NCBI GenBank assembly: GCA_002254825.2
Contig: NJEL02000005.1
Location: forward strand, 1 to 31,159
Reading direction: 5' to 3'
DNA from: Methanosarcinales archaeon ex4572_44
Lineage (GTDB): Archaea > Halobacteriota > Methanosarcinia > Methanosarcinales > EX4572-44
DNA: 31,159 bases
The translations under genes were made by a program, and so were the position numbers. Under the pieces are notes generated by a model. It saw nothing but the letters and a program-made list of their open reading frames with translations. It was not told the DNA's origin and ran no database searches. This document shows, piece by piece, positions 7,923-15,705 of the stretch. Position 1 is the first letter of the stretch. Each line of letters starts with the position of its first letter.

Positions 7923-8333
7923 TATCTATCGCCTACTTTTTACTTTCAGTACTCCTCACATTTTACCATGAAGTAAGCCCTTTCGTGGTCGCAGGAGGGG
8001 CATTTTTCTGGTGGCTCTATTCCATAATGGATGTATCCACATTCAAGGCATACCCATTCCACTCCTTTATCTTTCTTGAAGATGGTTCCTGCTTCAACCT
8101 CTTTCAGGAGTTTCTTGTATCGGTCTTCGTGGTGTGCTTCAGCCTTAGCGATCGCTCTAAGCCTCGATCCCACTTCTGTTAGGCCTTCTTTCTCAGCTAC
8201 GTCAGCGAATTCTGGGTACATCTCAGCGGTCTCGTAATGTTCTCCTGCAATTGCTGCTTTAAGATTCTCGACAGTTGTGCCAAGAATTGTGGGGGCTCCC
8301 GCCTCGACCTTTATCTCGTCCAGAGGCTCTTTA

Positions 8334-8444
8334 CTGAGATCTGCACAAACCCTTCAGTTTATCAGTTTAAACAAGTTTTTGGCGTGTTCTTTCTCGTTTT
8401 CTGCAGTTACAATAAATATTTCTGAGATCTGCACAAACCCTTCA
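8334..8444 (-). repeat. 23-bp direct repeat pair inside the rubrerythrin gene
   Basis: An identical 23-bp sequence starting CTGAGATCTGCACAAACC occurs at 8334-8356 and 8422-8444. The copy at 8422 is proper rubrerythrin code (NEGFVQISE). The other appears to be a 15-bp insertion that shares eight more bases with the native sequence, and it introduces the in-frame TGA. Confidence 0.85.
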
Positions 8445-8509
8445 TTCTTTGCGATCTTGGCGTAGCAAGTATATCGATTTCGAGCCTGGCTCTCACCAAT
8501 GAATGCTTT

Positions 8510-8531
8510 CGTTAAATTTTCGTTAAATTTT
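8510..8531 (-). repeat. 11-bp tandem duplication in rubrerythrin
   Basis: CGTTAAATTTT is present twice in direct succession (8510-8520 and 8521-8531). Removing one copy restores the conserved reading QTIENLTKAFIGESQ. Confidence 0.9.
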
Positions 8532-8621
8532 CAATCGTCTGCATCATACGCAAGCCTCCTTTACCGAATCCTATAAATTTTAAACCTTCTTTAGTTTTTC
8601 GGTTGTATACTACCTAAAATT

Positions 8622-8678
8622 CAGTAATTACGATGGCTGGGTTTATAGATAAGGCGGACAAAAGTAAACTGTTAAACC
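8622..8678 (+). repeat. Intergenic repeated element, copy B
   Basis: Begins CAGTAATTACGATGGCTGG, has the TATA-like TTTATAGATAA and ends near AACTGTTAAACC. It matches copy A (5004-5063, minus strand) at about 52 of 60 aligned positions. It lies between rubrerythrin and tRNA-Val, both on the minus strand, so transcription from its TATA-like box would run antisense into the tRNA. Confidence 0.6.
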
Positions 8679-8720
8679 GTTTTTGTCATACAAATGATCT
8701 CCATTTATCAGGTAAGAGTA

Positions 8721-8794
8721 TGGGCTCGCGGAGATTCGAACTCCGGACCTTCGCCGTGTAAAGGCGATGTCATAACCACCTAGACCACGAGCCC
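8721..8794 (-). tRNA. tRNA-Val (anticodon UAC)
   Basis: A 74-nt cloverleaf read on the minus strand: acceptor GGGCTCG pairs with CGAGCCC followed by discriminator A; anticodon stem TCGCC/GGCGA with loop TTTACAC giving UAC; T-arm GGTTCGAATC-type (here GAGTTCGAATCTC). No intron and no encoded CCA. A TATA box lies about 30 bp upstream. Confidence 0.95.
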
Positions 8795-8823
8795 AGTGTC
8801 AGAGCCAAAACTTGTAATCCGTA

Positions 8824-8832
8824 GTATATAAG
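8824..8832 (-). promoter_or_regulatory. TATA box of tRNA-Val
   Basis: Sense CTTATATAC is 30-38 nt upstream of the mature tRNA 5' end, the expected archaeal position. Confidence 0.6.
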
Positions 8833-8942
8833 AGTTGTTTTTTTTAGAGATTATTAATCCAGAATGAAGAAATCCCTAAAACAAACGTAGCCACCGCAGA
8901 GTTCGTAAAGTATATCTGTCCCCTTATCTATCTCATTGTGCA

Positions 8943-9323
8943 ATGAGTGTGATCAGAATCACATGCGGTGGGGTCTCTGTTACTGCCGAGTTGTTGCCAG
9001 AATCTGCACCCGAAACTATTGAGAGTTTGCTCTCATCACTACCGATCTCATCATCTGCGAAGAGATGGGACGATGAGGTTTATTTCACAGTCCCGATTGA
9101 AACTGATAGTGAGAATCAATGCGAAGTGGTGGAGACGGGCGATCTTGCCTATTGGCCACCAGGTGAAGCATTGTGCATCTTCTTTGGTCCAACACCTGCA
9201 AGCAGGGGTGATGAGATACGCCCTGTAAGCCCCGTGAATCTCATCGGACGAGTGCATGGCAACCCACGTGTATTCAAAGATGTTAATGATGGCGATCGGG
9301 TTGTGGTTGAACGAGTAGAGTGA
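8943..9323 (+). CDS. Cyclophilin-like fold protein (PF04126 type)
   Basis: A 126-residue cytoplasmic protein. Conserved family stretches are WDDEVYFTVP, DLAYWPPGEALCIFFGPTP and VNLIGRVHGNP. Structures of this archaeal/bacterial family show a cyclophilin-like beta-barrel, but peptidyl-prolyl isomerase activity is not established. A TATA-like AAGTATAT at 8908-8915 is about 30 bp upstream of the ATG, so the mRNA is probably leaderless. Enolase begins 50 nt downstream on the same strand and may share the transcript. Confidence 0.8.
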   Translation: MSVIRITCGGVSVTAELLPESAPETIESLLSSLPISSSAKRWDDEVYFTVPIETDSENQCEVVETGDLAYWPPGEALCIFFGPTPASRGDEIRPVSPVNLIGRVHGNPRVFKDVNDGDRVVVERVE

Positions 9324-9339
9324 TAAAAGGGTGATCACA

Positions 9340-9351
9340 CAGTAATTACTG
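9340..9351. promoter_or_regulatory. 12-bp perfect palindrome upstream of enolase
   Basis: CAGTAATTACTG reads the same on both strands and lies 22 bp upstream of the enolase ATG. Its first ten bases also begin both copies of the intergenic repeated element. It may be an operator or coincidence. Confidence 0.3.
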
Positions 9352-9373
9352 ATAGTAATGGCATGGTGAAAAT

Positions 9374-10633
9374 ATGTCAAATGTAGAATATTTCATAAAA
9401 TATATATTTGCGAGGGAGATCCTTGACTCACGAGGCAATCCCACAGTAGAGGTTGATGTCAAAACAGAGAACGGATTCGGGCGAGCAAGTGTTCCGTCAG
9501 GCGCATCCACTGGGACGAATGAAGCGCTCGAACTCCGCGATGGTGGAGAGCGTTACAATGGTAAAGGTGTGCAGAGAGCCGTCGAGAACGTCAACACAAC
9601 AATCCGCAACGAAATTCTTGGACAAGACGTGCGACACCAGCGCGAAATCGATCAGAAGATGCTGGAGCTCGACGGCACACCGAACAAAGCAACACTCGGA
9701 GCAAACGCAATACTCGGAGTATCACTCGCAGTCGCGAGAGCAGCAGCCAACACACTCAACCTCCCGCTTTACCAGTACATCGGAGGAAGCAACACATACT
9801 CACTCCCAATACCAACACTAAACGTCTTAAACGGCGGAAAACACGCAGGAAACAAACTATCAATCCAGGAATTCATGATACAACCACACGGTGCACGAAA
9901 CTTTCACGAAGCACTCCAAATGGCAGCAGAAACCTACCACACACTTGGAAAAATACTCGAAGACAAATACGGCAAGGGCGCAACCAACGTGGGATACGAA
10001 GGAGGATACGCCCCACCAATCCAGAACACGACCGATGCCCTCGATGCAATCACAACAGCAATCGAAAAAGCAGGGTACACAAACGAAGTGAAGATCGGGC
10101 TTGACAGCGCAGCAAGCGAGTTCTACAACGGAAAAACATACGAGATCGACGGAAAAAAACTCACACCAGAAGAACTAACAGACCAATACATCGAACTCGT
10201 CAAACAATACAGGATTGCATCACTCGAAGACCCATTCCACGAAGACGCATTCGAGAGCTTCAAAGAACTAACAGAAAAACTCCCAGGAACCATAATCATC
10301 GGCGACGACATATTCGTAACAAACACAGAACTACTCTCAAAAGGCATAGAAATGGGCGCTGCAAATGCACTCCTCCTAAAAGTAAACCAGATCGGAAGCC
10401 TCAGCGAAGCAATGGACGCCGCACGCATGGCACAAACAAACAAGTACAAAGTAATAGTCAGCCACCGCTCAGCCGAAACAGAAGACACCACAATCGCAGA
10501 CATCTCAGTAGCACTCAACGCAGAGATGATAAAAACAGGCGCACCAGCACGAAGCGAACGAAACGCAAAATACAACCAACTACTGCGCATCGAAGAAGAA
10601 CTTGGAAAAGCAGCACAATACACCAAACTATAA
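9374..10633 (+). CDS. eno: Enolase (phosphopyruvate hydratase)
   Basis: A complete 419-residue enolase converting 2-phosphoglycerate to phosphoenolpyruvate, probably for gluconeogenesis here. Seen: AREILDSRGNPTVEVDV at the N-terminus, SVPSGASTG (flexible loop), metal ligands in GLDSAASEF, SLEDPF and GDD, the catalytic lysine in LLLKVNQIGSL, and SHRSAETEDTTIADISVA near the C-terminus. GGTGA precedes the ATG by about 5 nt. The gene shifts markedly in silent composition: the first quarter is balanced, the last 60 bases (10561-10620) have only about 17 G+T in sense. It is convergent with the DsrE-like gene across a 32-nt gap. Confidence 0.97.
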   Translation: MSNVEYFIKYIFAREILDSRGNPTVEVDVKTENGFGRASVPSGASTGTNEALELRDGGERYNGKGVQRAVENVNTTIRNEILGQDVRHQREIDQKMLELDGTPNKATLGANAILGVSLAVARAAANTLNLPLYQYIGGSNTYSLPIPTLNVLNGGKHAGNKLSIQEFMIQPHGARNFHEALQMAAETYHTLGKILEDKYGKGATNVGYEGGYAPPIQNTTDALDAITTAIEKAGYTNEVKIGLDSAASEFYNGKTYEIDGKKLTPEELTDQYIELVKQYRIASLEDPFHEDAFESFKELTEKLPGTIIIGDDIFVTNTELLSKGIEMGAANALLLKVNQIGSLSEAMDAARMAQTNKYKVIVSHRSAETEDTTIADISVALNAEMIKTGAPARSERNAKYNQLLRIEEELGKAAQYTKL

Positions 10634-10665
10634 AACGACTTAGCTAAAACTTTTATTTCAAAAAA

Positions 10666-10986
10666 CTAAAATGTAACAACCTTATCACTCTTTTTTATTA
10701 TTTCATACAAATCTTTCATCGTTGATACGGGGCACACTTCCGAACCTTCAGATTGGCGTATTTTGAGACAGCTGCCACAAGCAAAGATTTCTCCACCATT
10801 ATCAACCAACGTTTTCATCTCTTCTGTCACCTTAAATTTATCCGTGTCTATAGATTCGCACTCTACACCTTTACCGAGCAAGAACACCTCTACTCCGTCA
10901 CCCTCTTTCAATGCAAAATTTGCAAACCGAAATGCGTTCCATACCGTTTCCGAGTCGTTTGAATAGATTACAATTCCTATCTTCAT
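10666..10986 (-). CDS. DsrE/DsrF-like sulfur relay family protein
   Basis: A 106-residue protein of the DsrE superfamily: MKIGIVIYSNDSETVWNAFRFANFAL at the start, VEVFLLGKGVE, and a Cys pair in FACGSCLKIR, where the family's conserved cysteine lies. Members trim or carry persulfide sulfur, or are uncharacterised. AGAGG lies 7 nt upstream of the ATG. The gene ends in TAG. It is divergent from the beta-RFAP synthase gene, and its leader carries a 6-bp-stem hairpin. Confidence 0.75.
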   Translation of the reverse strand: MKIGIVIYSNDSETVWNAFRFANFALKEGDGVEVFLLGKGVECESIDTDKFKVTEEMKTLVDNGGEIFACGSCLKIRQSEGSEVCPVSTMKDLYEIIKKSDKVVTF

Positions 10987-11004
10987 GTTTGTACCTCTTT
11001 TTGT

Positions 11005-11023
11005 GCGATTACAATAAAATCGC
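11005..11023. promoter_or_regulatory. Inverted repeat in the leader of the DsrE-like gene
   Basis: GCGATT and AATCGC are separated by 7 nt, just upstream of the ribosome-binding site at 10994-10998 and inside the divergent promoter region. It is a candidate operator or RNA hairpin; no known family was recognised. Confidence 0.3.
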
Positions 11024-11170
11024 TCCCACGACTCTCTTTAACAGTCCAATATAACCTATGTAGACTATATAACTCTTTTGATCCCCCAAGTCTTCGCACG
11101 CGGTCTTACAGAAACATATAATGACACTGGTTATCTATTAATAGTTGGTTATGGCATAAATAGCGTTTTG

Positions 11171-11878
11171 ATGATACGGATTACCACGCCTTCACGTCTA
11201 CATCTCACCCTAATCGATATGAACGCCTCGATCGGACGCGTGGATGGAGGTGTGGGGATCACACTCGATGAGCCTGGCATCTGTATCACAGCAGAACCAG
11301 AAGCAACCGTGACTGTAACCGGGGACGATCAACTTGCAGAGCGCATGATGCGTGCTGTGAAAAAAGTTCATCCAGATGCAGGTCTTCGTATCCACATCGA
11401 GGACTCGTATCCTCCACACGTTGGACTCGGCTCTGGCACACAGGCAGCGCTTGCGGCTGGGATGGCAACGAGCGAATTGTACGACCTCCAACTCGACGCA
11501 GTGGAAATTGGGAAAAAAGTTGGGCGTGGTGGCACGTCCGGAATCGGGATTGCAGCCTTTGAAAAAGGCGGTTTCATCCTCGACGGCGGGCATCGTTTCA
11601 CTGATAAGATGGCATTCTCGCCATCGTCAGCAAGCAGCGCTGATCCCGCGCCCATCCTCGCCAGACACGAGTTTCCAGATTGGGAGATCGTCCTTGCCAT
11701 ACCAAATGTGAAAGGTGCATCAAGCAGACAAGAGGTTGACATATTCGAGAAGATCTGCCCAATCCCCCTCGGCGAGGTCCAAGCTCTCTCACATATAATA
11801 CTTATGAAAATGCTACCAGCAGTCGTGGAGAGTGATTTTGAAGCTTTCAGTAACGCGGTTAACAGAATACAAGAAGAT
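11171..11878 (+). pseudogene. Beta-ribofuranosylaminobenzene 5'-phosphate synthase, lacking its C-terminus
   Basis: Starts MIRITTPSRLHLTLIDMNAS and carries the GHMP-kinase-like nucleotide loop PPHVGLGSGTQAALA (about 81-95) and GRGGTSGIGIAAFEKGGFILDGGH, the hallmark of beta-RFAP synthase. The enzyme condenses p-hydroxybenzoate (or 4-aminobenzoate) with PRPP, the committed step to tetrahydromethanopterin. Homology stops after NAVNRIQE (about residue 235); family members run to about 320-330 and end with a GAYGAGMSSFGP-type motif that is absent. The frame then stays open for hundreds of codons antisense to the next gene; that tail is Thr/Asn/His/Lys-rich noise. I chose ATG 11171 because longer starts lack family support; a TATA-like box is at about 11062-11072. 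Confidence 0.75.
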
Positions 11879-11905
11879 CTGCACCCGATAAAACCAAAAC
11901 TCGCA

Positions 11906-12628
11906 TCACAACCCACGAAGCAAAGCAAGGACAGCTTCCTGGCATCTCGCTGCCGCAAACTCAATATCCCACTTCTGAAGATCTCTATCAACCACAAGAT
12001 TGCTGATACCACGGATCTCAAGCAACGGAATCCCATAAAGATCACAGACATGAGCAGCAGCAGCACCCTCCATATTCTCACATATCCCACCAAAACGCCG
12101 CTGAAGCATTTTACCACGCTCCTCTTTACCCGACGAACACGAAACCGTGATAAAAGTACCAGTAACCGACTCAAAACCCTCAGCACTCAAAACCGCCTCG
12201 GCGCGCTCAACCAAATCCCTATCCAACGGAAACCTATTGTAACGCGTCACTGTCGGCGTTTCAATAACTGGCAGATTCATCCCTTCAAGACCCAGAAAAC
12301 CACCCGGCGTACAGACACCTTCGTCCCCATAAACCTCCTCACACGCAACAACCACATCACCAACCCCAATGCCCATGCCAGGATAAGCACCCCCACAACC
12401 AAAAAGAATCACCATCCCAGGCGCAACCGACTCAACAACCGCTGTCAACAGATGACTCACATTAACCTTACCAACACCAGTCAAACCAAACATAACACTG
12501 AAACCCGCAAGCCGCCCAGTGAAAACCAGACGATTCGCAACCATCCGACGTCCAAGATCATCAATCTCACCACACAACCGCTCACCTTCAACCGACACAG
12601 AACACAACAACAGAACAGGCTTACCCAT
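11906..12628 (-). CDS. mqnB: Futalosine hydrolase (menaquinone biosynthesis)
   Basis: A 240-residue member of the nucleoside phosphorylase (MTAN-like) superfamily: FGLTGVGKVNVSHLLTAV, ILFGCGGAYPGMGIGVGDVVVA, ENMEGAAAAHVCDLYGIPLLEIRGISNLV with the catalytic/purine-binding Glu and the Asp of VVDRD. It cleaves futalosine to release hypoxanthine in the futalosine route to menaquinone, in the cytoplasm. GGGGTG upstream favours ATG 12628 over the TTG at 12631. It follows the subtilase gene by about 30 nt and converges on the truncated beta-RFAP synthase. The 5' sense sequence is very G+T-rich. An alternative would be 5'-methylthioadenosine nucleosidase, but the overall pattern fits MqnB better. Confidence 0.75.
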   Translation of the reverse strand: MGKPVLLLCSVSVEGERLCGEIDDLGRRMVANRLVFTGRLAGFSVMFGLTGVGKVNVSHLLTAVVESVAPGMVILFGCGGAYPGMGIGVGDVVVACEEVYGDEGVCTPGGFLGLEGMNLPVIETPTVTRYNRFPLDRDLVERAEAVLSAEGFESVTGTFITVSCSSGKEERGKMLQRRFGGICENMEGAAAAHVCDLYGIPLLEIRGISNLVVDRDLQKWDIEFAAARCQEAVLALLRGL

Positions 12629-12662
12629 CAAAACACCCCATTAAACCCCACAACTGGGATGA

Positions 12663-14120
12663 TCAATCTCCACAACACCCAAGCACGTACTCGCTTGGAT
12701 CACTCACATGATTCAGTAAAAGGATCACATCACCCATGTTCACCGCTCCGTCGCAGTTAACGTCCCCGCATGCTGATGCCCCCTCTAATGCTGCTTCGGC
12801 ATCCACCAGTCCCCAGCCGTACTCTTCATCCCATCCAGGATCTCCAAGATCGTGTGCCGTACTCTCTAATGCATTTCTGATATTATCAGGGCCTGTTACA
12901 CCATCAGCGATTAAAAGTGCTGCCACCCCAGATACGTGCGGGGTTGCCATTGAGGTCCCCTGTAAGAACCAATAGTCGAAGGTACACGGATCTCCAGAAA
13001 AAGTTTGCTGGAGAACCCCATCGTCATAACCATCACTGTTTTGATCTACCGTTGTATCACCACCAGGGGCAACCAGATCAAGGTAACTACCGGTATTGGA
13101 GTAATATGAACGCGTTTTATCATATCTTGTGGCACCAACTGCAATTACATAGTCATCATAAGCAGCAGGATAGCACGGCGCATTCCCTTTTAAATACTCA
13201 TTGCCAGCAGCGGCAATGACGGTGACCCCATGGTTGTATGCATACATAACTGCATCTTCCATCGTACTTGATGCAGGTGCACCCAAACTCATACTGATGA
13301 TATCTGCGCCATTGTCTGTGGCATAGTAGATAGCATTTGCTATCATGGCAGTAGTTCCATAACCTGTAGCATTAAGCACCTTCACAGGCATGATAGAGCA
13401 GTCAAACGCTACCCCTGCAACACCTTCCAAGTTATTGGTTGTCTGGGCAATGGTACCAGCAACGTGCGTACCATGTCTATGATCATCATTGGGGTGTGAA
13501 TCAGAATTAACATAGTCGTAGCCCTGTACAAAAGTGGTTCCAGCCAGATCGGAAGCCTGGCAGTAAATGTCGTAATCTTCATAAGCCACGCCAGTATCTA
13601 TTACTGCTACCACCGCGCTTGATCCTGTCGATATCTCCCATGCGGGTTCCATGTTAATCCCGCCCTGATCGAAGCCATGAAGATGCCACTGGTATGAATA
13701 ATATGGGTCGTCTGGAACCATGAGTGCATGCACTATAAAGTTTGGTTCTGCATACTCCACCTCAGCCAGGCTCTCATGTATCGAGACCATTTCATCAACT
13801 GTTTTACCTGCGGGAATCTGTATGATTTTTGTCCCTGAGAGTAGAGTAGACTCCACGGAACTTCCTTGTTCGGAAATCAGCGCGTTTACCGCACCCTCTC
13901 CGACGTATGGTTTGAACTTGACAAGAATCTCACCAGGCACGTACTCTGCTGCAACAGGAGCATGATTAAGTCCTTTTTGCTCGAGGATATTTGACTCATT
14001 ACCTACATCCCATGTCGCACTCGCGGCGCCCGCCGCCGCAGTGCATGCGAGCAAAGTGATCAATGTTGTTATTCCAACCACGATTCTGAGTGTGCACCCT
14101 CTACTGTTGCTTATAAGCAT
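12663..14120 (-). CDS. Secreted subtilisin-family serine protease with a partial dockerin
   Basis: A 485-residue preproprotein. It has a signal peptide (hydrophobic about 11-33), a fervidolysin-type propeptide (PGEILVKFKPYVGEG to VEYAEPNFIVHA, about 62-132), then a peptidase S8 domain with Asp175 (AVIDTGV), His216 (HRHGTHVAGT), the oxyanion Asn in AAAGNE and Ser390 (GTSMATPHVSG). Residues 451-481 are one dockerin-type Ca-binding repeat (CGDVNCDGAVNMGDVILLL). The protein ends CCGD immediately where a second repeat would start, so the dockerin is half the usual two-repeat unit. GGAGG is 10 nt upstream of the ATG. It likely acts at the cell surface. Confidence 0.9.
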   Translation of the reverse strand: MLISNSRGCTLRIVVGITTLITLLACTAAAGAASATWDVGNESNILEQKGLNHAPVAAEYVPGEILVKFKPYVGEGAVNALISEQGSSVESTLLSGTKIIQIPAGKTVDEMVSIHESLAEVEYAEPNFIVHALMVPDDPYYSYQWHLHGFDQGGINMEPAWEISTGSSAVVAVIDTGVAYEDYDIYCQASDLAGTTFVQGYDYVNSDSHPNDDHRHGTHVAGTIAQTTNNLEGVAGVAFDCSIMPVKVLNATGYGTTAMIANAIYYATDNGADIISMSLGAPASSTMEDAVMYAYNHGVTVIAAAGNEYLKGNAPCYPAAYDDYVIAVGATRYDKTRSYYSNTGSYLDLVAPGGDTTVDQNSDGYDDGVLQQTFSGDPCTFDYWFLQGTSMATPHVSGVAALLIADGVTGPDNIRNALESTAHDLGDPGWDEEYGWGLVDAEAALEGASACGDVNCDGAVNMGDVILLLNHVSDPSEYVLGCCGD

Positions 14121-14186
14121 CTATTTTTGTCCTCCTTTTCTACTGCTGTGAAAATGCTGGACTCTGGTATTTCAAGCAGTTTCACT

Positions 14187-14199
14187 ATAATATTTATTT
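14187..14199 (-). promoter_or_regulatory. TATA-like box of the subtilase gene
   Basis: Sense AAATAAATATTAT lies about 70-80 nt upstream of the ATG, giving a leader of about 40 nt that contains the GGAGG at 14131-14135. Confidence 0.4.
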
Positions 14200-14340
14200 G
14201 TGAACTGAGACAGAATAAAAATCTTTCGAAATTCTTCTGCAGGGGATTGTGGCTATCGAGCTTCAGAGAGTGGCATTTTAGAGTACGCAACCCCTTCATA
14301 CCTTTAATGTAAATGAAGTGGATCGGTGTGAAAAGAAGGG

Positions 14341-14348
14341 TTTATATG
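14341..14348 (+). promoter_or_regulatory. TATA box of the adk operon
   Basis: TTTATATG about 55 nt upstream of ATG 14403 predicts a start near 14371 and a leader holding GGAGG at 14387-14391. It rules against the longer frame from 14313, which begins upstream of this box. Confidence 0.5.
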
Positions 14349-14402
14349 TGGCGGGTGTTTTTAGGGTGTTGTTTGTTTATTTGTTTGGAGGCTGTGTTTA
14401 GG

Positions 14403-15050
14403 ATGAGATTGGTGTTGCTTGGTCCTCCTGGTGCTGGTAAGGGTACGCAGGCGAAGAGAATTGCTGATGAGTATCGTGTCCCTCATATTTCGACTGGTGA
14501 TATTTTGCGGGAGAATCTGCGGGCTGAGACGCCGCTTGGGCTTGAGGCTAAGGGTTTTATGGATCGTGGCGAGCTTGTTCCTGACGAGGTTCTTGTTGGG
14601 ATTATAAGGGATAGGCTTGGGAAGCCTGATTGTGCTGGTGGTTTTATGCTTGATGGGTATCCGCGGACGATACCGCAGGCTACGGCGTTGGGAGAGATTC
14701 TTGGTGAGAAGGGTACTCCGCTTGATGTGGTTTTGAACATCGATGTTCCTGATGAGGAGTTGGTGTCGCGGCTCTCTGGTAGGCGTATGTGTGAGTGTGG
14801 TGCGAGTTATCATGTCCAGTTCAACCCGCCTGCGGTTGAGGGTGTTTGTGATGCGTGTGGTGGTAGGTTGTATCAGAGGGATGATGATAAGGAGGATGCT
14901 ATCAGGAATCGCTTGCAGGTCTACAGTGATCAGACGCAGCCGCTCATTGATTTTTATTCGAAGGAGTCGCTCCTTGCGAGTGTTGATGGCACTGGGGGTA
15001 TTGATGAGATATTTGCAGCGATCAAAAAGATCCTGGATGCATATAAATAA
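14403..15050 (+). CDS. adk: Adenylate kinase with zinc-binding lid
   Basis: A complete 215-residue adenylate kinase (2 ADP = ATP + AMP). P-loop GPPGAGKGTQ (7-16), NMP-binding HISTGDILR, LDGYPRT and the LID domain with Cys130, Cys132, Cys149 and Cys152, a four-cysteine zinc site. It is the bacterial-type long form. It leads the conserved archaeal order adk-EMC3/DUF106-cmk-cbf5; secY, which often precedes it, is not here. The gene is strongly G+T-rich in sense (39 of 60 bases at 14401-14460). Confidence 0.95.
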   Translation: MRLVLLGPPGAGKGTQAKRIADEYRVPHISTGDILRENLRAETPLGLEAKGFMDRGELVPDEVLVGIIRDRLGKPDCAGGFMLDGYPRTIPQATALGEILGEKGTPLDVVLNIDVPDEELVSRLSGRRMCECGASYHVQFNPPAVEGVCDACGGRLYQRDDDKEDAIRNRLQVYSDQTQPLIDFYSKESLLASVDGTGGIDEIFAAIKKILDAYK

Positions 15051-15093
15051 CACACAAGAAATATAAAATATTATAATTTTTTAGGTTTTTTTT

Positions 15094-15705
15094 ATGATTG
15101 ATCCCAAGATGAAGAAGTCGATTGAAAACTTGCTCCTGGTGTTTGGTTTTTCCTTGATGTTCGGAATCATCGTGCTGGGGCAGGAGTTTAGGGACTCGCT
15201 CGGTACAACGGTTGGATTCGTACTGAATCCGCTTTTGGCTCTTCCAATCGATGTTACACTCTTTATTCTTGCAGCTATAACGGGTGTGTATGCTTCCATA
15301 ATCCAGAAGTACACGATGGATTGGGATCTGATGAAACGAGTGCAAGGGCGGATGAAGGAGTTTCAGAAGGAGTTCAGGGAGGCGCAGCTTGCAAACAACC
15401 AGCAAAAACTGAAAAAACTTGAAGAGAAGCGTTCTGCGATGATGGGGGAGCAGATGGAGATGTCCAAGCAGCAGTTCAAACCGATGGCGTACATCAGCAT
15501 CATATCACTCCCGATATTCATGTGGGCGTACCAGGTAATTCATGCGCCAACCGCTTCTTATGAGATGGTCTTTCCATTCTGGGGCAGGCAGGCACTCGCA
15601 ACAGAACTCATAGGACCAATACAGCACTGGATTTACTGGTACTTCATCTGCTCAATGCCAGTGAGCCAGATAGTGCGAAAGGTGCTGAACATCGGCGGGA
15701 TATGA
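15094..15705 (+). CDS. EMC3/TMCO1-type (DUF106) membrane protein insertase
   Basis: A 203-residue membrane protein with a hydrophobic helix near residues 12-30, one near 47-68, a cytoplasmic coiled coil (about 75-130: MKEFQKEFREAQLANNQQKLKKLEEKRS) and C-terminal helices (about 130-148 and 178-195). Archaeal DUF106 proteins belong to the Oxa1 superfamily with EMC3, TMCO1 and YidC and are thought to insert membrane proteins. The stop overlaps the cmk start (ATGA at 15702-15705). Order adk-DUF106-cmk is conserved in archaea and supports the call. Confidence 0.85.
   Translation: MIDPKMKKSIENLLLVFGFSLMFGIIVLGQEFRDSLGTTVGFVLNPLLALPIDVTLFILAAITGVYASIIQKYTMDWDLMKRVQGRMKEFQKEFREAQLANNQQKLKKLEEKRSAMMGEQMEMSKQQFKPMAYISIISLPIFMWAYQVIHAPTASYEMVFPFWGRQALATELIGPIQHWIYWYFICSMPVSQIVRKVLNIGGI

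Larger units (their letters stand above)
7946..8547 (-). pseudogene. Rubrerythrin with a tandem-duplication frameshift and a templated insertion
   Basis: Read piecewise, the gene gives a full rubrerythrin: QTIENLTKAFIGESQARNRY, then an iron-ligand helix with AENEKEHAKNLFKL, ENLKAAIAGEHYETAEMYPEF, KAEAHHEDRYKKLL, and a C-terminal rubredoxin domain with CLECG and CPSCD. The diiron ferritin-like domain reduces peroxide with electrons from the rubredoxin site. Two lesions interrupt it: an 11-bp tandem duplication (8510-8531) shifts the frame after codon 9-10, and an in-frame insertion brings TGA (8354-8356). The downstream part alone is open from about 8221. GGAGG and a TATA-like stretch precede the ATG pair at 8547/8544. 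Confidence 0.8.

Noticed and set aside
11368..12186. A 272-codon minus-strand frame across beta-RFAP synthase and mqnB
   Set aside because: It conflicts with both recognised genes and matches no family.
11879..12760. Long open extension of the beta-RFAP synthase frame
   Set aside because: It is antisense to the well-supported mqnB gene and to the subtilase 3' end, has no family similarity, and is Thr/Asn/His/Lys-rich as expected for the complement of a G+T-rich gene.
14313..14402. N-terminal extension of adenylate kinase
   Set aside because: It starts upstream of the probable TATA box and adds residues absent from the family; GGAGG supports ATG 14403.
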